Shown: one piece after another, positions 44,142 through 52,815 of the stretch
Layout of the letters: each line of letters opens with the position of its first letter
How positions within the stretch are numbered: position 1 is the first letter of the stretch
DNA from: Natronosporangium hydrolyticum
GTDB lineage: Bacteria > Actinomycetota > Actinomycetes > Mycobacteriales > Micromonosporaceae
Assembly: GCF_016925615.1 (NCBI RefSeq)
Contig: NZ_CP070499.1
Coordinates: 3,224,001-3,288,000, forward strand
Direction of reading: 5' to 3'
Length of the DNA stretch: 64,000 nucleotides
Notes under the pieces: model-generated
What the model was told of the DNA's origin: nothing
Databases searched by the model: none
The model's input: only the letters and a program-made list of their open reading frames with translations
Position numbers and translations under genes: made by a program

Positions 44142-45514
44142 GGGTTCCTTCCAGTCCGGTGGTGGGCGATGAAGTCGCGATACCAGTAGGCGCTCTGTTT
44201 CGGGATCCGCCGCTGGCTGGGATAGTCGACGTAGACCAGGCCGAACCGCTTCGAATAACCGTGCGACCATTCAAAGTTGTCCAGGAACGACCAGGCGAAG
44301 TAGCCGCGGACATCCGCGCCAGCGGCCACCGCCTCGGCGACCGCGGCGGTGTAGCCGGCGAGATAACGGACCCGTTCCGGGTCGCGGACCTCGCCGTCGG
44401 GGGTCGGGTAGTCGGCGAAGGTGGCGCCGTTCTCGGTGACGTAGATCGGCAGCGGGGAGTAGTCGCGGGCGACCCGCAGCAGCACCTCCCGCAGCGCGTC
44501 GGGCGTGTCCGACCAGCCGAAAGTGGTCGGTGTCGGCGCGACCTGGATCATCCGGACCCCACCGGCCACCGCCGGGTCGTGCTGGATCCGGGTGTTGGTG
44601 TAATGGTTGATCCCGACGAAGTCGGTGGGGGCGGCGATCAGCGCGAGGTCACCGGGGCGGACCAGCCCGTCGCCGGTCTCGTCGTCGGTGAGCCCGTGGC
44701 CACCGAATTCCGCCACCACCTCCGCGCCGTACCGGCCACGGTAGACCGGTTCGAGAAACAGCCGGTTCATCCGGACGTCAACGGTGGCGGTGGCCCGGAC
44801 ATCCGCGGGCGAGTCGGTGACCGGCGCCAGGTTACTGACGATGTTGGTAATACCGACCTTGGCCGCAGGCCGCCGCTGACGGAAGCCCGCCAGCGCCAGC
44901 CCGTGCGCCAGCAGCAGATGGTGCGCCGCCCGGACCGCCTCAGTCTCATCGGCATGTCCGGGCGCCTGCATCCCCCAGGCGTGGCCGAGGAAGGCTGCGC
45001 ACCAGGGCTCGTTGATGGTGATCCAGTATTCGGCGAGGTCGCCGAGCTCGTCGGCGACGAGCGCGGCGTACTCGCCGAATCGCTGTGCGGTAGCCCGATC
45101 CGGCCAGCCGCCGGCGTCCTGCAGTGGCTGCGGCAGGTCCCAGTGGTAGAGCGTGACGTAGGGCTCGATGCCGCGGGCCCGGCAGCCGGCGATCAGTGTC
45201 CGGTAGAACTCGACGCCCTCGGGGTTCAGCGGACCCGACCCGGCCGGCTGCAACCGTGCCCAGGACAGCGACAGCCGGTACGCCGGGATACCAAGCTCGG
45301 CCATCAAGTCCAGATCGGACTCCCAGCGGTGGTAGTGGTCGCAGGCGCGGTCGGCGTCGTCGCCGTGAAAAATGGCGTCCGGTTGGCGCACAAAGGTGTC
45401 CCAGATACTGGGGCCACGACCACCCTCGGCCACCGCGCCCTCGATCTGGTAGGCGGCGGTTGCCACCCCCCACACGAACCCGGCCGGCAGCCGCGCTCCA
45501 TCGTTGTCGGTCAT
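44138..45514 (-). CDS. GH1 beta-glucosidase
   Basis: 458 residues. Starts LPAGFVWGVATAAYQIEGAV and SIWDTF, the GH1 N-terminal signature. Acid/base E169 in TINEPWCAAFLGH, nucleophile E361 in YVTENGATF, then SFLDNFEWSHGYSKRFGLVYVDY at the end. A retaining beta-glucosidase, cytosolic by lack of a signal peptide. It overlaps the DppF-like ATPase gene by 4 bases, which ties hydrolysis to import by this ABC system. Confidence 0.95.
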   Translation of the reverse strand: MTDNDGARLPAGFVWGVATAAYQIEGAVAEGGRGPSIWDTFVRQPDAIFHGDDADRACDHYHRWESDLDLMAELGIPAYRLSLSWARLQPAGSGPLNPEGVEFYRTLIAGCRARGIEPYVTLYHWDLPQPLQDAGGWPDRATAQRFGEYAALVADELGDLAEYWITINEPWCAAFLGHAWGMQAPGHADETEAVRAAHHLLLAHGLALAGFRQRRPAAKVGITNIVSNLAPVTDSPADVRATATVDVRMNRLFLEPVYRGRYGAEVVAEFGGHGLTDDETGDGLVRPGDLALIAAPTDFVGINHYTNTRIQHDPAVAGGVRMIQVAPTPTTFGWSDTPDALREVLLRVARDYSPLPIYVTENGATFADYPTPDGEVRDPERVRYLAGYTAAVAEAVAAGADVRGYFAWSFLDNFEWSHGYSKRFGLVYVDYPSQRRIPKQSAYWYRDFIAHHRTGRNP

Positions 45515-46401
45515 GAATACTCCCACTGGTCGGTGACCCCGAAACCGGCGCCGGCCTGCTCGTCCGCCTCCGCCTGCACGGCCACCAGCCGGTGCCGGTC
45601 GGCGCGGCGCTGTGCCTGCTCGTCCGGGTCCGGCACCGGGATCGCCATGAACAGCCGCTGGGTGTAGGGGTGCTCGGGCTCGGACGTCACCTGGTCCCCG
45701 TCTCCCCACTCGACGATCTCGCCCCGGTACATGACCGCTACCCGGTGACTGATGTGCCGCACCACCGCGAGATCGTGCGAGATGAACAGGTACGCCACGC
45801 CGGTGCGCTGCTGGATCTCGATCAGCAGGTCGAGCACCCGGGCCTGGGTGGACAGGTCCAGCGCGGAGACCGGTTCGTCGCAGACGATCAGCGCCGGGTC
45901 CAGCGCGAGCGCCCGGGCGATGGCGATGCGCTGCCGCTGCCCGCCGCTGAACTCCCGCGGCAGGCGCCGGCCGGCGTCGGCGGGCAGATGCACCTGGTCG
46001 AGCAGCTCCGCCACCCGGCCGCGGGCCGTGTCCCGGGCGACCCCACGGGCAGTAAGTGGCTCGGTGAGGATCTGGGTGACGGTCATCGCCGGATTCAGGG
46101 AACTGTAAGGGTCCTGGAAGACCACCTGGATCTCACTGCTCAGTGACCGCCGCTGCCGGCGGGACAGGTGGACAATGTCCCGCCCGCGGTACTCGATCTG
46201 CCCACCGGTGACCGGCGCCAGCCCCAGCACCGCGCGGCCCAGGGTGGTCTTTCCCGAGCCTGACTCGCCGACCAGCGCGACGGTCTCACCCGCCCGGATG
46301 TCGAGCGACACTCCATCAAGGATTCTGATGCCGGGGGCCCGGAACCCCTTACCGGGGTACGCGACCGTGAGATCGCGGATGTCGAGCAGGGGCTCGGTCA
46401 T
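45511..46401 (-). CDS. ABC importer ATPase, oligopeptide/oligosaccharide (DppF/OppF-like)
   Basis: 296 residues. Walker A GESGSGKTTL near 45-54, Q-loop VFQDPYSSLNPAMTV, signature FSGGQRQRIAIARALALDP and Walker B LIVCDEPVSALD; C-terminal region RGEIVEWGDGDQVTSEPEHPYTQRLF is the OppF/DppF type extension. It powers uptake with the fused ATPase upstream. It is placed between the permease genes and GH1 with 4-base overlaps on both sides, so the substrate is probably a glycoside and not a peptide. Confidence 0.9.
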   Translation of the reverse strand: MTEPLLDIRDLTVAYPGKGFRAPGIRILDGVSLDIRAGETVALVGESGSGKTTLGRAVLGLAPVTGGQIEYRGRDIVHLSRRQRRSLSSEIQVVFQDPYSSLNPAMTVTQILTEPLTARGVARDTARGRVAELLDQVHLPADAGRRLPREFSGGQRQRIAIARALALDPALIVCDEPVSALDLSTQARVLDLLIEIQQRTGVAYLFISHDLAVVRHISHRVAVMYRGEIVEWGDGDQVTSEPEHPYTQRLFMAIPVPDPDEQAQRRADRHRLVAVQAEADEQAGAGFGVTDQWEYS

Positions 46402-48233
46402 CGGGCACCGTCCTTCGGGTCGGTGGCGGCCAGCGGGCCACGCGCCTCGCCGCCGTCCAGGATCGCCGCCAGCAGCGAGCTGGTGTAGGGGTGCGCGGCC
46501 TCGTGGAAGATCGCCCGCACCGGTCCGGTCTCCACGATCTGGCCCGCCTGCATCACCGAGACCTGGTCGCAGAGGTCTGCCACCACGCCGAAGTTGTGGG
46601 TCACCAGCAGCATCGCCATCTGCCGTTCGGCCTGCAGGTCCCGCAGCAGGTCGAGCACCTCGGCCTGCACCGTGACGTCGAGCGCGGTGGTTGGTTCGTC
46701 GGCGATGAGCAGCTGTGGATCCGTGGCGACAGCGCCGGCGATGAGCACCCGCTGGGCCATCCCACCGGAGATCTCGTGCGCGTACGCCGCGAAGGTGCGC
46801 CGCGGCTCCGGAATCCCGACCCGGTGGAGCAGCTCCAGCGCGTGGGCAGTGGCCGCCCGCTTCGACATCCCCAGAGTCACCCGAAGCGGCTCCACCAACT
46901 GGCTGCCGATGGTGAAGCCCGGGTCGAGGTTGCTCATGGGCTCCTGCGGTACGTAGGCGATCGTGCGGCCACGGACCCGGACGTACTCCCGCTCCCCGGC
47001 GCCGGCCAGCTCGACCCCGTCTAGCTGGATCGACCCATCGAGCACCCGGCCGCCGTCGGAGAGCAGGCCGAGCACGCCGAAGGCGGTCTGGGTCTTGCCC
47101 GACCCCGACTCGCCGACCAGGCCGTGCACCTCACCGCGGCCGACCTCCAGGTCGATCCCGTGGAGGACCTCGACCACGCTGCCGTCCGGCTGGTCGTAGC
47201 CGATCCGCAGCCCGGTGATCCGCAGCAGCGGCGGGGTGCCAGGTTCCCGCTCCGCCGGGTCCGCCGGATGCGCCACCGGCGCTTCACCCGCCGCCACCGG
47301 AGTCGCAGCCGCTGCCGGAGCCGCGGTCGCCGCCGGGGACCGGCGACGCTGCGGACGGACACCGACCCGTTCGAGCGCGTCGCGCATAGCGTTTGCCAGC
47401 AGCGCCAGCGCGATCGTGGTCAGGCCGATGGCCAGCGACGGCCACAGCATCAGCATCGGTTCCCGATAGATGTTCTGGAAACCCTCGTTGAGCATGCTGC
47501 CCCAGGTCGGCACCGAGAGGTCCCCGAGGCCCAGGAACTCCAGTCCGGACTGGATCGCGATCGCGATGCCGGTGACGATCGCGGACTGGATGATGATCGG
47601 CGCCCGGACGACGACCAGGATGTGCCGGCCGATGATGCGGGCGTCGCTGAGCCCGGAGACGCGGGCGGCGTCCACGTACAGCTCGTTGCGCACCGCCGTG
47701 ACCGCGGCGTACACCAACCGGAAGAAGGCCGGCGAGAGCAGCACTCCGAAGATCGCCATCGCCATCCACACCGACGGTCCCACCACCGCCCGCGCGGCGA
47801 GCAGGATGACAATCCCCGGCAGCGCCATGATCAGGCTGGTGAGCCAGGACGAGACGGTGTCGAACCAGCCTCCGTAGTAGCCGGCGAGCAGGCCGCCCGC
47901 GACGCCGAGGACCAGCGCGACCCCGAGCGCGAGCAGCGCCGCAGCCACGCTGATCTGGGTAGCGGCGAGCAGCCGGGAGAAGACATCACGGCCGGAGCCG
48001 TCGGTGCCGAGCAGGTGCTCCCCGCCCGGCGAGCGCAGGATCCGCTGCAACGACGCGTGGTTAGGGTCGTACGGTGCCAGTCGGGCGCCGAGGACCGCCA
48101 CCACCGCGACCACCGCGAGGAACCCGAGCGCGATCACCGCCGTCGGATTGCCGACCAGCCGGCGCAGCAGCGACCCCCGGACGATCGGGGCGGCGGCCGG
48201 TGGGTTGACCACACTCGGATCGGCGCTGCTCAC
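46398..48233 (-). CDS. Fused ABC permease-ATPase (DppC-DppD fusion)
   Basis: 611 residues. Residues 1-290 are a DppC-like permease: one N-terminal helix, GGEHLLGTDGSGRDVFSRLL, five further helices, and the EAA loop near YVDAARVSGLSDARIIGRHIL. After an Ala/Pro linker (about 290-325) comes a DppD-like ATPase: Walker A GESGSGKTQTA near 377-387, ISGGMAQRVLIAGAV signature and LLIADEPTTALD. One-chain fusions of this kind are known in Actinobacteria. It pairs with the DppB-like and DppF-like proteins of the same operon. Confidence 0.9.
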   Translation of the reverse strand: MSSADPSVVNPPAAAPIVRGSLLRRLVGNPTAVIALGFLAVVAVVAVLGARLAPYDPNHASLQRILRSPGGEHLLGTDGSGRDVFSRLLAATQISVAAALLALGVALVLGVAGGLLAGYYGGWFDTVSSWLTSLIMALPGIVILLAARAVVGPSVWMAMAIFGVLLSPAFFRLVYAAVTAVRNELYVDAARVSGLSDARIIGRHILVVVRAPIIIQSAIVTGIAIAIQSGLEFLGLGDLSVPTWGSMLNEGFQNIYREPMLMLWPSLAIGLTTIALALLANAMRDALERVGVRPQRRRSPAATAAPAAAATPVAAGEAPVAHPADPAEREPGTPPLLRITGLRIGYDQPDGSVVEVLHGIDLEVGRGEVHGLVGESGSGKTQTAFGVLGLLSDGGRVLDGSIQLDGVELAGAGEREYVRVRGRTIAYVPQEPMSNLDPGFTIGSQLVEPLRVTLGMSKRAATAHALELLHRVGIPEPRRTFAAYAHEISGGMAQRVLIAGAVATDPQLLIADEPTTALDVTVQAEVLDLLRDLQAERQMAMLLVTHNFGVVADLCDQVSVMQAGQIVETGPVRAIFHEAAHPYTSSLLAAILDGGEARGPLAATDPKDGAR

Positions 48234-49171
48234 GACAGCCTCACCTTCGGGTTGAGGAACGCCTGCAGGAGGTCGATCGCCAGGTTGACGGCGACCACGA
48301 TGATCGCGCTGGCCAGCACCACCCCCATGACGACGGGAATGTCACCGGCGGTCGTCGCCGAGACCGCGAGCTGACCCAGCCCGGGAATCGCGAAGACCTG
48401 CTCCACGATCACCGCGCCGCCCAGCAGGCCGATGAACTGGACCGCGAGCACCGACAGCGCGGGTCCGCCAGCGTTGCGCAGCACGTGCTTGTAGACCACG
48501 CGACGGAAGCTGAGCCCGCGGCTACGCAGGGTCCGGACGTAGTCGCGGCGCAGCGCGTCGAGGACCGAACCCCGGACCTGTTGCGCCACCGCCGCGATGG
48601 CGCTGATCGACAGCGCGATCACCGGCAGCGTGACCGAGGCCAGCCAGCCGGTGACCGAGCTCGACAGGGGTACGTAGCCGGTCGCCCGGAACAGGCCCAG
48701 ATTGATCGCGAAGACCAGGACCAGGCCGAGTGCGATCAGGAAGCCCGGGATCGCGAACCCGAGTACGGAGAAGAACTGCACGAACCGGTCGACCCAGCCG
48801 CCCCGTACCGCCGCCAGGACACCGAGCACGACCGCCAGCACCGCCGCGATCAACGTCGCCCCGAGAACGAGCGAAAGGGTGACCGCCAGCCTACTGGTGA
48901 CGCCGGTGGCGACCAGTTGGCCGGTGAACCAGGATCGGCCCAGGTCGCCGGAGGCCGCTCCGGCGAGCCAGTCGGCGTACTGCTCCCACAGTGGCCGGTC
49001 CAGGCCCAGGTCGGCGGCTCTGCGTTCGACCTGTTCCTGGGTGGCGTTCTGGCCGAGCAGCCGGCGGGCGATGTCCCCACCGCCAGCGTAGAGCAGGGTG
49101 TACGCCACGGTGGTGATGACGAAGAGCAGGACGGCGCCCGCGACTAACCGGCGCAGGATGAATCGGAACAA
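48230..49171 (-). CDS. ABC importer permease (DppB-like)
   Basis: 313 residues from TTG 49171, chosen because GAGGAGGG lies 7 bases upstream. Membrane protein with a first helix FRFILRRLVAGAVLLFVITTVAYTLL in part, the DppB-type extracellular domain (LGLDRPLWEQYADWL, GDLGRSWFTGQ), and the EAA loop DYVRTLRSRGLSFRRVVYKHVLRNA. It forms the channel with the permease half of the fusion protein. Overlaps the fusion gene by 4 bases; separated from the solute-binding protein gene by a 13-bp stem hairpin. Confidence 0.9.
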   Translation of the reverse strand: MFRFILRRLVAGAVLLFVITTVAYTLLYAGGGDIARRLLGQNATQEQVERRAADLGLDRPLWEQYADWLAGAASGDLGRSWFTGQLVATGVTSRLAVTLSLVLGATLIAAVLAVVLGVLAAVRGGWVDRFVQFFSVLGFAIPGFLIALGLVLVFAINLGLFRATGYVPLSSSVTGWLASVTLPVIALSISAIAAVAQQVRGSVLDALRRDYVRTLRSRGLSFRRVVYKHVLRNAGGPALSVLAVQFIGLLGGAVIVEQVFAIPGLGQLAVSATTAGDIPVVMGVVLASAIIVVAVNLAIDLLQAFLNPKVRLS

Positions 49172-49202
49172 GGGATGGCCCTCCTCGGGATGAGGATCCG
49201 GG

Positions 49203-49238
49203 CCCGGTCCGCCCGCCAGGGGAAACGGGCGGACCGGG
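49203..49238 (-). terminator. Hairpin between solute-binding protein and permease genes
   Basis: Positions 49203-49215 pair perfectly with 49226-49238 (13 bp) around a 10-base loop, just after the solute-binding protein stop. Likely attenuates or stabilises so that the binding protein is made in excess over the membrane parts. Confidence 0.6.
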
Positions 49239-49244
49239 GGGTGG

Positions 49245-50762
49245 TTAGCTGTTCGGCCGGATGTCGTAGATCGAGGGGTACGCGTTGGTCGGCAGCATCT
49301 CCACGGTCGTGTCCGGGTCGACGGCGTAGCTGCCCTGGACCCGGTAGAGCGGCGCGAACCAGGCCTGTTCGACCAGGTAAGCGTTGAGCTCCCGAGCAGC
49401 GACCGCCTGCTCCTGCTCGTCGCCGAACTGGATCCGCTCAAGGAACGAGTCGATGGCGGGGTCCTCGGCCCCGAACGGGTTGAAGACCGCGCTCGGCGCG
49501 ATCATGAACTGGGCAAGCTGCCAGTCGGGGTTCTGCTCCAGCGCCATGTACGCCAGTGGGAAGTTCGGCGCCAGCAGCTCGGCGATGTAGTCGGAGCCCG
49601 GGTCGGTGTACTCCACGGTGACCCCGATGTCGGTGAGCTGCTGCTCCACCAGGGTGAAAGTGGTCGATCCCAGCACCGCCGAAGTCGGCATCGACAGGGT
49701 GAGCCCATCGGCGTAACCCGCCTCGTCGAGCAGTTCGCGGGCCCGCTCCGGGTCGTAGGGGTAGGCGCTGTCCAGCTCCGGGTCGAACGCCTCGGAGGCG
49801 GGCGGGAACACCTGCGTGGTGATGTTGCCGTTGCCGTCCTGCAGCGCCGTTAGCATCGCCTCCCGATCGAAGGCGTAGTTGAGCGCCTGCCGCACCCGGA
49901 CGTCGCCGAGCGCCTCGTTCATCGTCCCCTCGCGGTCCAGCAGAAGGAGTCCGTGGAAGTCGAGCTCGTTGGCCTCGATCGTCCAGCCCGCCGCCTCAAC
50001 CTCGGCCAGGTTGTCGTTGTTGACCAGCTTGACGCCGTTCGCCTCGCCCGCCCGCAGCGCGTTGAGCGCAGCCGTCGGCTCCTCGAAGACCCGGATGATG
50101 AGTTCGTCGTAGTGCTGGACATCGGGGTTCCAGTAGTCAGGGTTCCGGGTGTAGACGTAGCTCGTGCCGGTGACGGTCGCGCCAGGGTCGAGCAGGTAGG
50201 GGCCGGAACCGATCGGGTGGGTGTCGATGTCCGGGCTGTCGAAGGACTCGGCGCTGGCCACCAGACCGGCGTCGCGGGTGAGGTAGTTCAGGAAGGCCGG
50301 GTCCGGGGCCGCCATGCGGATCTCCACGGTGTGTTCTGCCACGGCCTCGATCTCCTCGACCCCGGCGAGGTAGCCGGCGTCGGGTGAGTCTCCAGTCTGG
50401 AACCGCTCAAGGTTCTGCTTGACGACCTCGGCGGTCAGCGCCGAACCGTCGGTGAACTCGACATCCTCACGCAGGGTGAGGGTCAGCTCCGTGCCGTCGT
50501 CGTTGTACGACCAGTCGGTGGCGAGGAAGGGCTCGATCTCCCCGGACGAACCGGCGAGCAGAAGAGTGTCGAAGACGGCCTGGTAGTAGGGGGCACGGTT
50601 GCCCCACTCGCTGCCGGATGGGTCAAACGTCGCGGGGGCTACGATCGCGCCGAGGGTGAGCGTGCCACCGCCACCCTCGGATGCCTCGGTGTCTCCGCCG
50701 CAGCCCGCGGCGACCAGCAGCCCGGCGACCGCGAGGGAGACGGTGGATCTCTTACCTAACAT
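49245..50762 (-). CDS. ABC importer solute-binding lipoprotein (SBP_bac_5)
   Basis: 505 residues with a lipoprotein signal: MLGKRSTVSLAVAGLLVAAGC, lipobox Cys 21. Family 5 binding protein features: GNRAPYYQAVFDTLL, FTDGSALTAEVVKQNLERF, GSGPYLLDP, YTRNPDYWNPDVQHYDEL in part, RQALNYAFDREAML. Family 5 proteins bind peptides, but many actinobacterial and thermophile members bind oligosaccharides; the coupled glycosidases favour a glycoside. Exported and anchored outside the membrane. First gene of the operon and divergent from a TetR regulator. Confidence 0.93.
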   Translation of the reverse strand: MLGKRSTVSLAVAGLLVAAGCGGDTEASEGGGGTLTLGAIVAPATFDPSGSEWGNRAPYYQAVFDTLLLAGSSGEIEPFLATDWSYNDDGTELTLTLREDVEFTDGSALTAEVVKQNLERFQTGDSPDAGYLAGVEEIEAVAEHTVEIRMAAPDPAFLNYLTRDAGLVASAESFDSPDIDTHPIGSGPYLLDPGATVTGTSYVYTRNPDYWNPDVQHYDELIIRVFEEPTAALNALRAGEANGVKLVNNDNLAEVEAAGWTIEANELDFHGLLLLDREGTMNEALGDVRVRQALNYAFDREAMLTALQDGNGNITTQVFPPASEAFDPELDSAYPYDPERARELLDEAGYADGLTLSMPTSAVLGSTTFTLVEQQLTDIGVTVEYTDPGSDYIAELLAPNFPLAYMALEQNPDWQLAQFMIAPSAVFNPFGAEDPAIDSFLERIQFGDEQEQAVAARELNAYLVEQAWFAPLYRVQGSYAVDPDTTVEMLPTNAYPSIYDIRPNS

Positions 50763-50968
50763 GGGGTAGACCTTTCGCTGTACGGAGCGGAACTGTCTGG
50801 GCAACCCGACTCTGGGCGGTAGCATAAGCCCGGAAAACCGAGGAGGCACTAGGTTTTAATCAAATCGTAATGTAACCATGAGTGACCGACTCTCCCGATC
50901 GCGTCCCGCCACAGCACCGCTATACGGTGGGAGCGCATCCACCACCGTCACGCGTAGACAGGAGCCGC

Positions 50969-51601
50969 ATGGACACCGTCGAGGAGGCGCCGGGCCCCCG
51001 CCGCAACCGGCGTCGAGGCCCGTACGCCAAGACGGAACAGAAGAGGCGTGAGATCCTGGACAGCGCGTTGGAGGTGTTCGCCAAATCGGGCTATCGAGCC
51101 GGCTCACTGCGAGAAGTCGCCGAGCGCGTCGGGATGAGCGAAGCCGGGCTGCTTCATCACTTCCCCAACAAGAGCGCGCTGCTCTCGGCCGTGCTCCGTC
51201 GCCGCGACGAGCACACGATGTCGATCGTCCCGGTGGAGGACGACGACCCGGTCGCCGCCCTCAAGGGCCTGGTGGAACTCGCCGCCTACAACGCCTCGCG
51301 CCCCGGCGTGGTCGAGCTCTACTGTGTCTTGTCGGCCGAGGCCACCACTCCCGACCACCCCGCGCACTCGTACTTCGTCGAGCGGTATGCCTGGGTCCGG
51401 AAGCGACTGTCCCGCACGTTTCAGCTCCTGCAACAGCAGGGTAGCCTGCACCCCGGGGTCAGCCCGGAGAGCGCGGCCCGCTCCACTATCGCGGTGATGG
51501 ACGGGCTCCAGCTTCAGTGGCTACTCGACCGCGACTCGCTCGACATGGCCGAGGAGTTTCGCCGCCACCTCGACTCGCTGGTGACCTTCGAGCTGGGCTG
51601 A
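50969..51601 (+). CDS. TetR-family transcriptional regulator
   Basis: 210 residues from ATG 50969, preferred because of CAGGAG 6 bases upstream; an ATG at 50879-50882 in frame has no site. Helix-turn-helix domain about 25-75 (RREILDSALEVFAKSGYRAGSLREVAERVGMSEAGLLHHFPNK in part), C-terminal ligand domain like TetR_C. It diverges from the ABC/glycosidase operon across an AT-rich 205-bp gap (50849-50880 is notably AT-rich), so it is the likely repressor of that operon. Inducer unknown. Confidence 0.88.
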   Translation: MDTVEEAPGPRRNRRRGPYAKTEQKRREILDSALEVFAKSGYRAGSLREVAERVGMSEAGLLHHFPNKSALLSAVLRRRDEHTMSIVPVEDDDPVAALKGLVELAAYNASRPGVVELYCVLSAEATTPDHPAHSYFVERYAWVRKRLSRTFQLLQQQGSLHPGVSPESAARSTIAVMDGLQLQWLLDRDSLDMAEEFRRHLDSLVTFELG

Positions 51602-51711
51602 CCGCCGGGAGCAGACGCAGCAGTCGATCGGGCCGCCGCTCTGCTCTCCTGCCGCCACCTGACGCGCACCGCAGCCGGGCTCGGGTCAACCCGTGGGGCT
51701 CCGTCGGCCAT

Positions 51712-51790
51712 CTTGGTGGGTTGAGTGGTGATCCACCAGGACGACTAAATGGCCGGTGCTGGCAAATCACGCGCCACCCAACCCACCAAG
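51712..51790. repeat. Long inverted repeat, possible bidirectional terminator
   Basis: CTTGGTGGGTTG at 51712-51723 is repeated inverted at 51779-51790, and the pairing continues inward by four more bases after one mismatch. The 45-base interior is unpaired. It could be a hairpin terminator for both convergent transcripts or a small mobile repeat. Confidence 0.5.
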
Positions 51791-51808
51791 CCCGTGCCCT
51801 CCCCCACT

Positions 51809-51834
51809 GGGCGTGATCATGGGGCGTGATCATG
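51809..51834. repeat. Tandem duplication of GGGCGTGATCATG
   Basis: Two perfect adjacent 13-bp copies (51809-51821, 51822-51834), each with the palindrome TGATCA. Confidence 0.6.
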
Positions 51835-51882
51835 GGGTTAGGGACCGGAAACAGCCCGGACCATGTACCTAAGTCCATGATC

Positions 51883-51916
51883 GGCCGGGTGGGCCGGGTG
51901 GGCCGGGTGGGCCGGG
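51883..51916. repeat. 9-bp tandem repeat (GGCCGGGTG, 3.8 copies)
   Basis: Three perfect copies and a partial fourth lie 7 bp beyond the sufT stop. Simple-sequence slippage is the likely cause. Confidence 0.7.
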
Positions 51917-51922
51917 ATTGGG

Positions 51923-52345
51923 TCAGACGTTGAAGCCGAGGGCCCGCAGCTGTTCCCGGCCGTCGTCGGTGATCTTGTCGGGGCCCCACGGGGGCATCCA
52001 CACCCAGTTGATCCGGTAGTCGGAGACGACTCCGCCACCGGGGCCGCCGGTCAGCGCCGACCGGGTCTGGTCCTCGATCACGTCGGTCAGCGGGCACGCC
52101 GCCGAGGTGAGGGTCAGATCCAGGGTCGCCACGTTGTCCTGGTCCACGTGGACACCGTAGAGCAGGCCGAGGTCGACGACGTTGATCCCGAGCTCGGGGT
52201 CGACGACGTCCTTCATCGCCTCCTCGACCTCAGCGCTCGAGGCCAGCGCCGTGGCCGCCCCGGTAGCGGCGCTCGCCGGTGCCTGAGTCGACTCGTTCAC
52301 CGTGTCGTCGGCCTGGCCGGGGGTCGTGGTCGCTGGTTCGGTCAT
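51923..52345 (-). CDS. sufT: SufT/PaaD-like iron-sulfur assembly factor (MIP18, DUF59)
   Basis: 140 residues from ATG 52345 behind AGGAGGT, overlapping the sufU stop (ATGA). After a low-complexity Ala/Thr-rich start (1-40) the DUF59 domain follows: VEEAMKDVVDPELGINVVDLGLLYGV, then TLTSAACPLTDVIEDQ with the conserved Cys, and the C-terminal VWMPPWGPDKITDDGREQLRALGF. Members help deliver iron-sulfur clusters. Last gene of the suf operon. Confidence 0.92.
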   Translation of the reverse strand: MTEPATTTPGQADDTVNESTQAPASAATGAATALASSAEVEEAMKDVVDPELGINVVDLGLLYGVHVDQDNVATLDLTLTSAACPLTDVIEDQTRSALTGGPGGGVVSDYRINWVWMPPWGPDKITDDGREQLRALGFNV

Positions 52346-52815
52346 TGCGCACCTCCTGTCGTCTCGACGGTACCTGCCTGAGCACGGGCCGTCGCGTCCT
52401 TGAACGCCACCCACGCCAGCAGCGCGCACTTGATCCGGGCAGGATACTGCGCCACGCCGGCGAAGGCGACCGCGTCGCCGAGCACGTCTTCGTCGGGCTC
52501 GATCTGGCCTCGCCCGCCCATCAGCTCCGCGAACGCCTCATGCACCCGTAGCACTTCGGCCAACGGCCGCCCCTGCACCAGCTCGTGCAGGACACTGGTG
52601 GAGGCCTGGCTGATCGAACAACCATCCCCCTCGTACGAGACGTCGGCCACGGTGCCGCCGTCGAGCCGCACCCGCAGCGTCACCTCGTCACCGCAGGTCG
52701 GGTTGACCTGGTGCGACTCCGCGCCGAAGGGTTCCCGCAAGCCTCGGCCGCGGGGGTGTTTCCAGTGATCCAGGATTATCTCCTGGTAAAGCTCGTCGAG
52801 TTGCATCGTCGTCAC
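52342..52815 (-). CDS. sufU: SufU, sulfur-transfer partner of SufS
   Basis: 157 residues from GTG 52815 (overlapping the sufS stop, GTGA); an ATG at 52806 is the alternative and fits the common MQLDELYQE start. Zinc/sulfur ligands are C41 in NPTCGDE, C66 in GDGCSIS and C130 in RIKCALLAW, with D43 as fourth ligand. In Gram-positive SUF systems SufU accepts persulfide from SufS. It is the zinc type, not the scaffold IscU type. Confidence 0.95.
   Translation of the reverse strand: MTTMQLDELYQEIILDHWKHPRGRGLREPFGAESHQVNPTCGDEVTLRVRLDGGTVADVSYEGDGCSISQASTSVLHELVQGRPLAEVLRVHEAFAELMGGRGQIEPDEDVLGDAVAFAGVAQYPARIKCALLAWVAFKDATARAQAGTVETTGGAQ

Larger units (their letters stand above)
51602..51922. other. 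Repeat-rich convergent intergenic region
   Basis: About 320 bp between convergent tetR and sufT genes with no credible gene. It holds a long inverted repeat (51712-51790), a 13-bp tandem duplication (51809-51834) and a 9-bp tandem repeat (51883-51916). Confidence 0.6.

Noticed and set aside
47124-48374. A 416-codon plus-strand frame opposite the permease-ATPase fusion
   Set aside because: Arg/Asp/Gln-rich shadow; the opposite frame has Walker and permease motifs.
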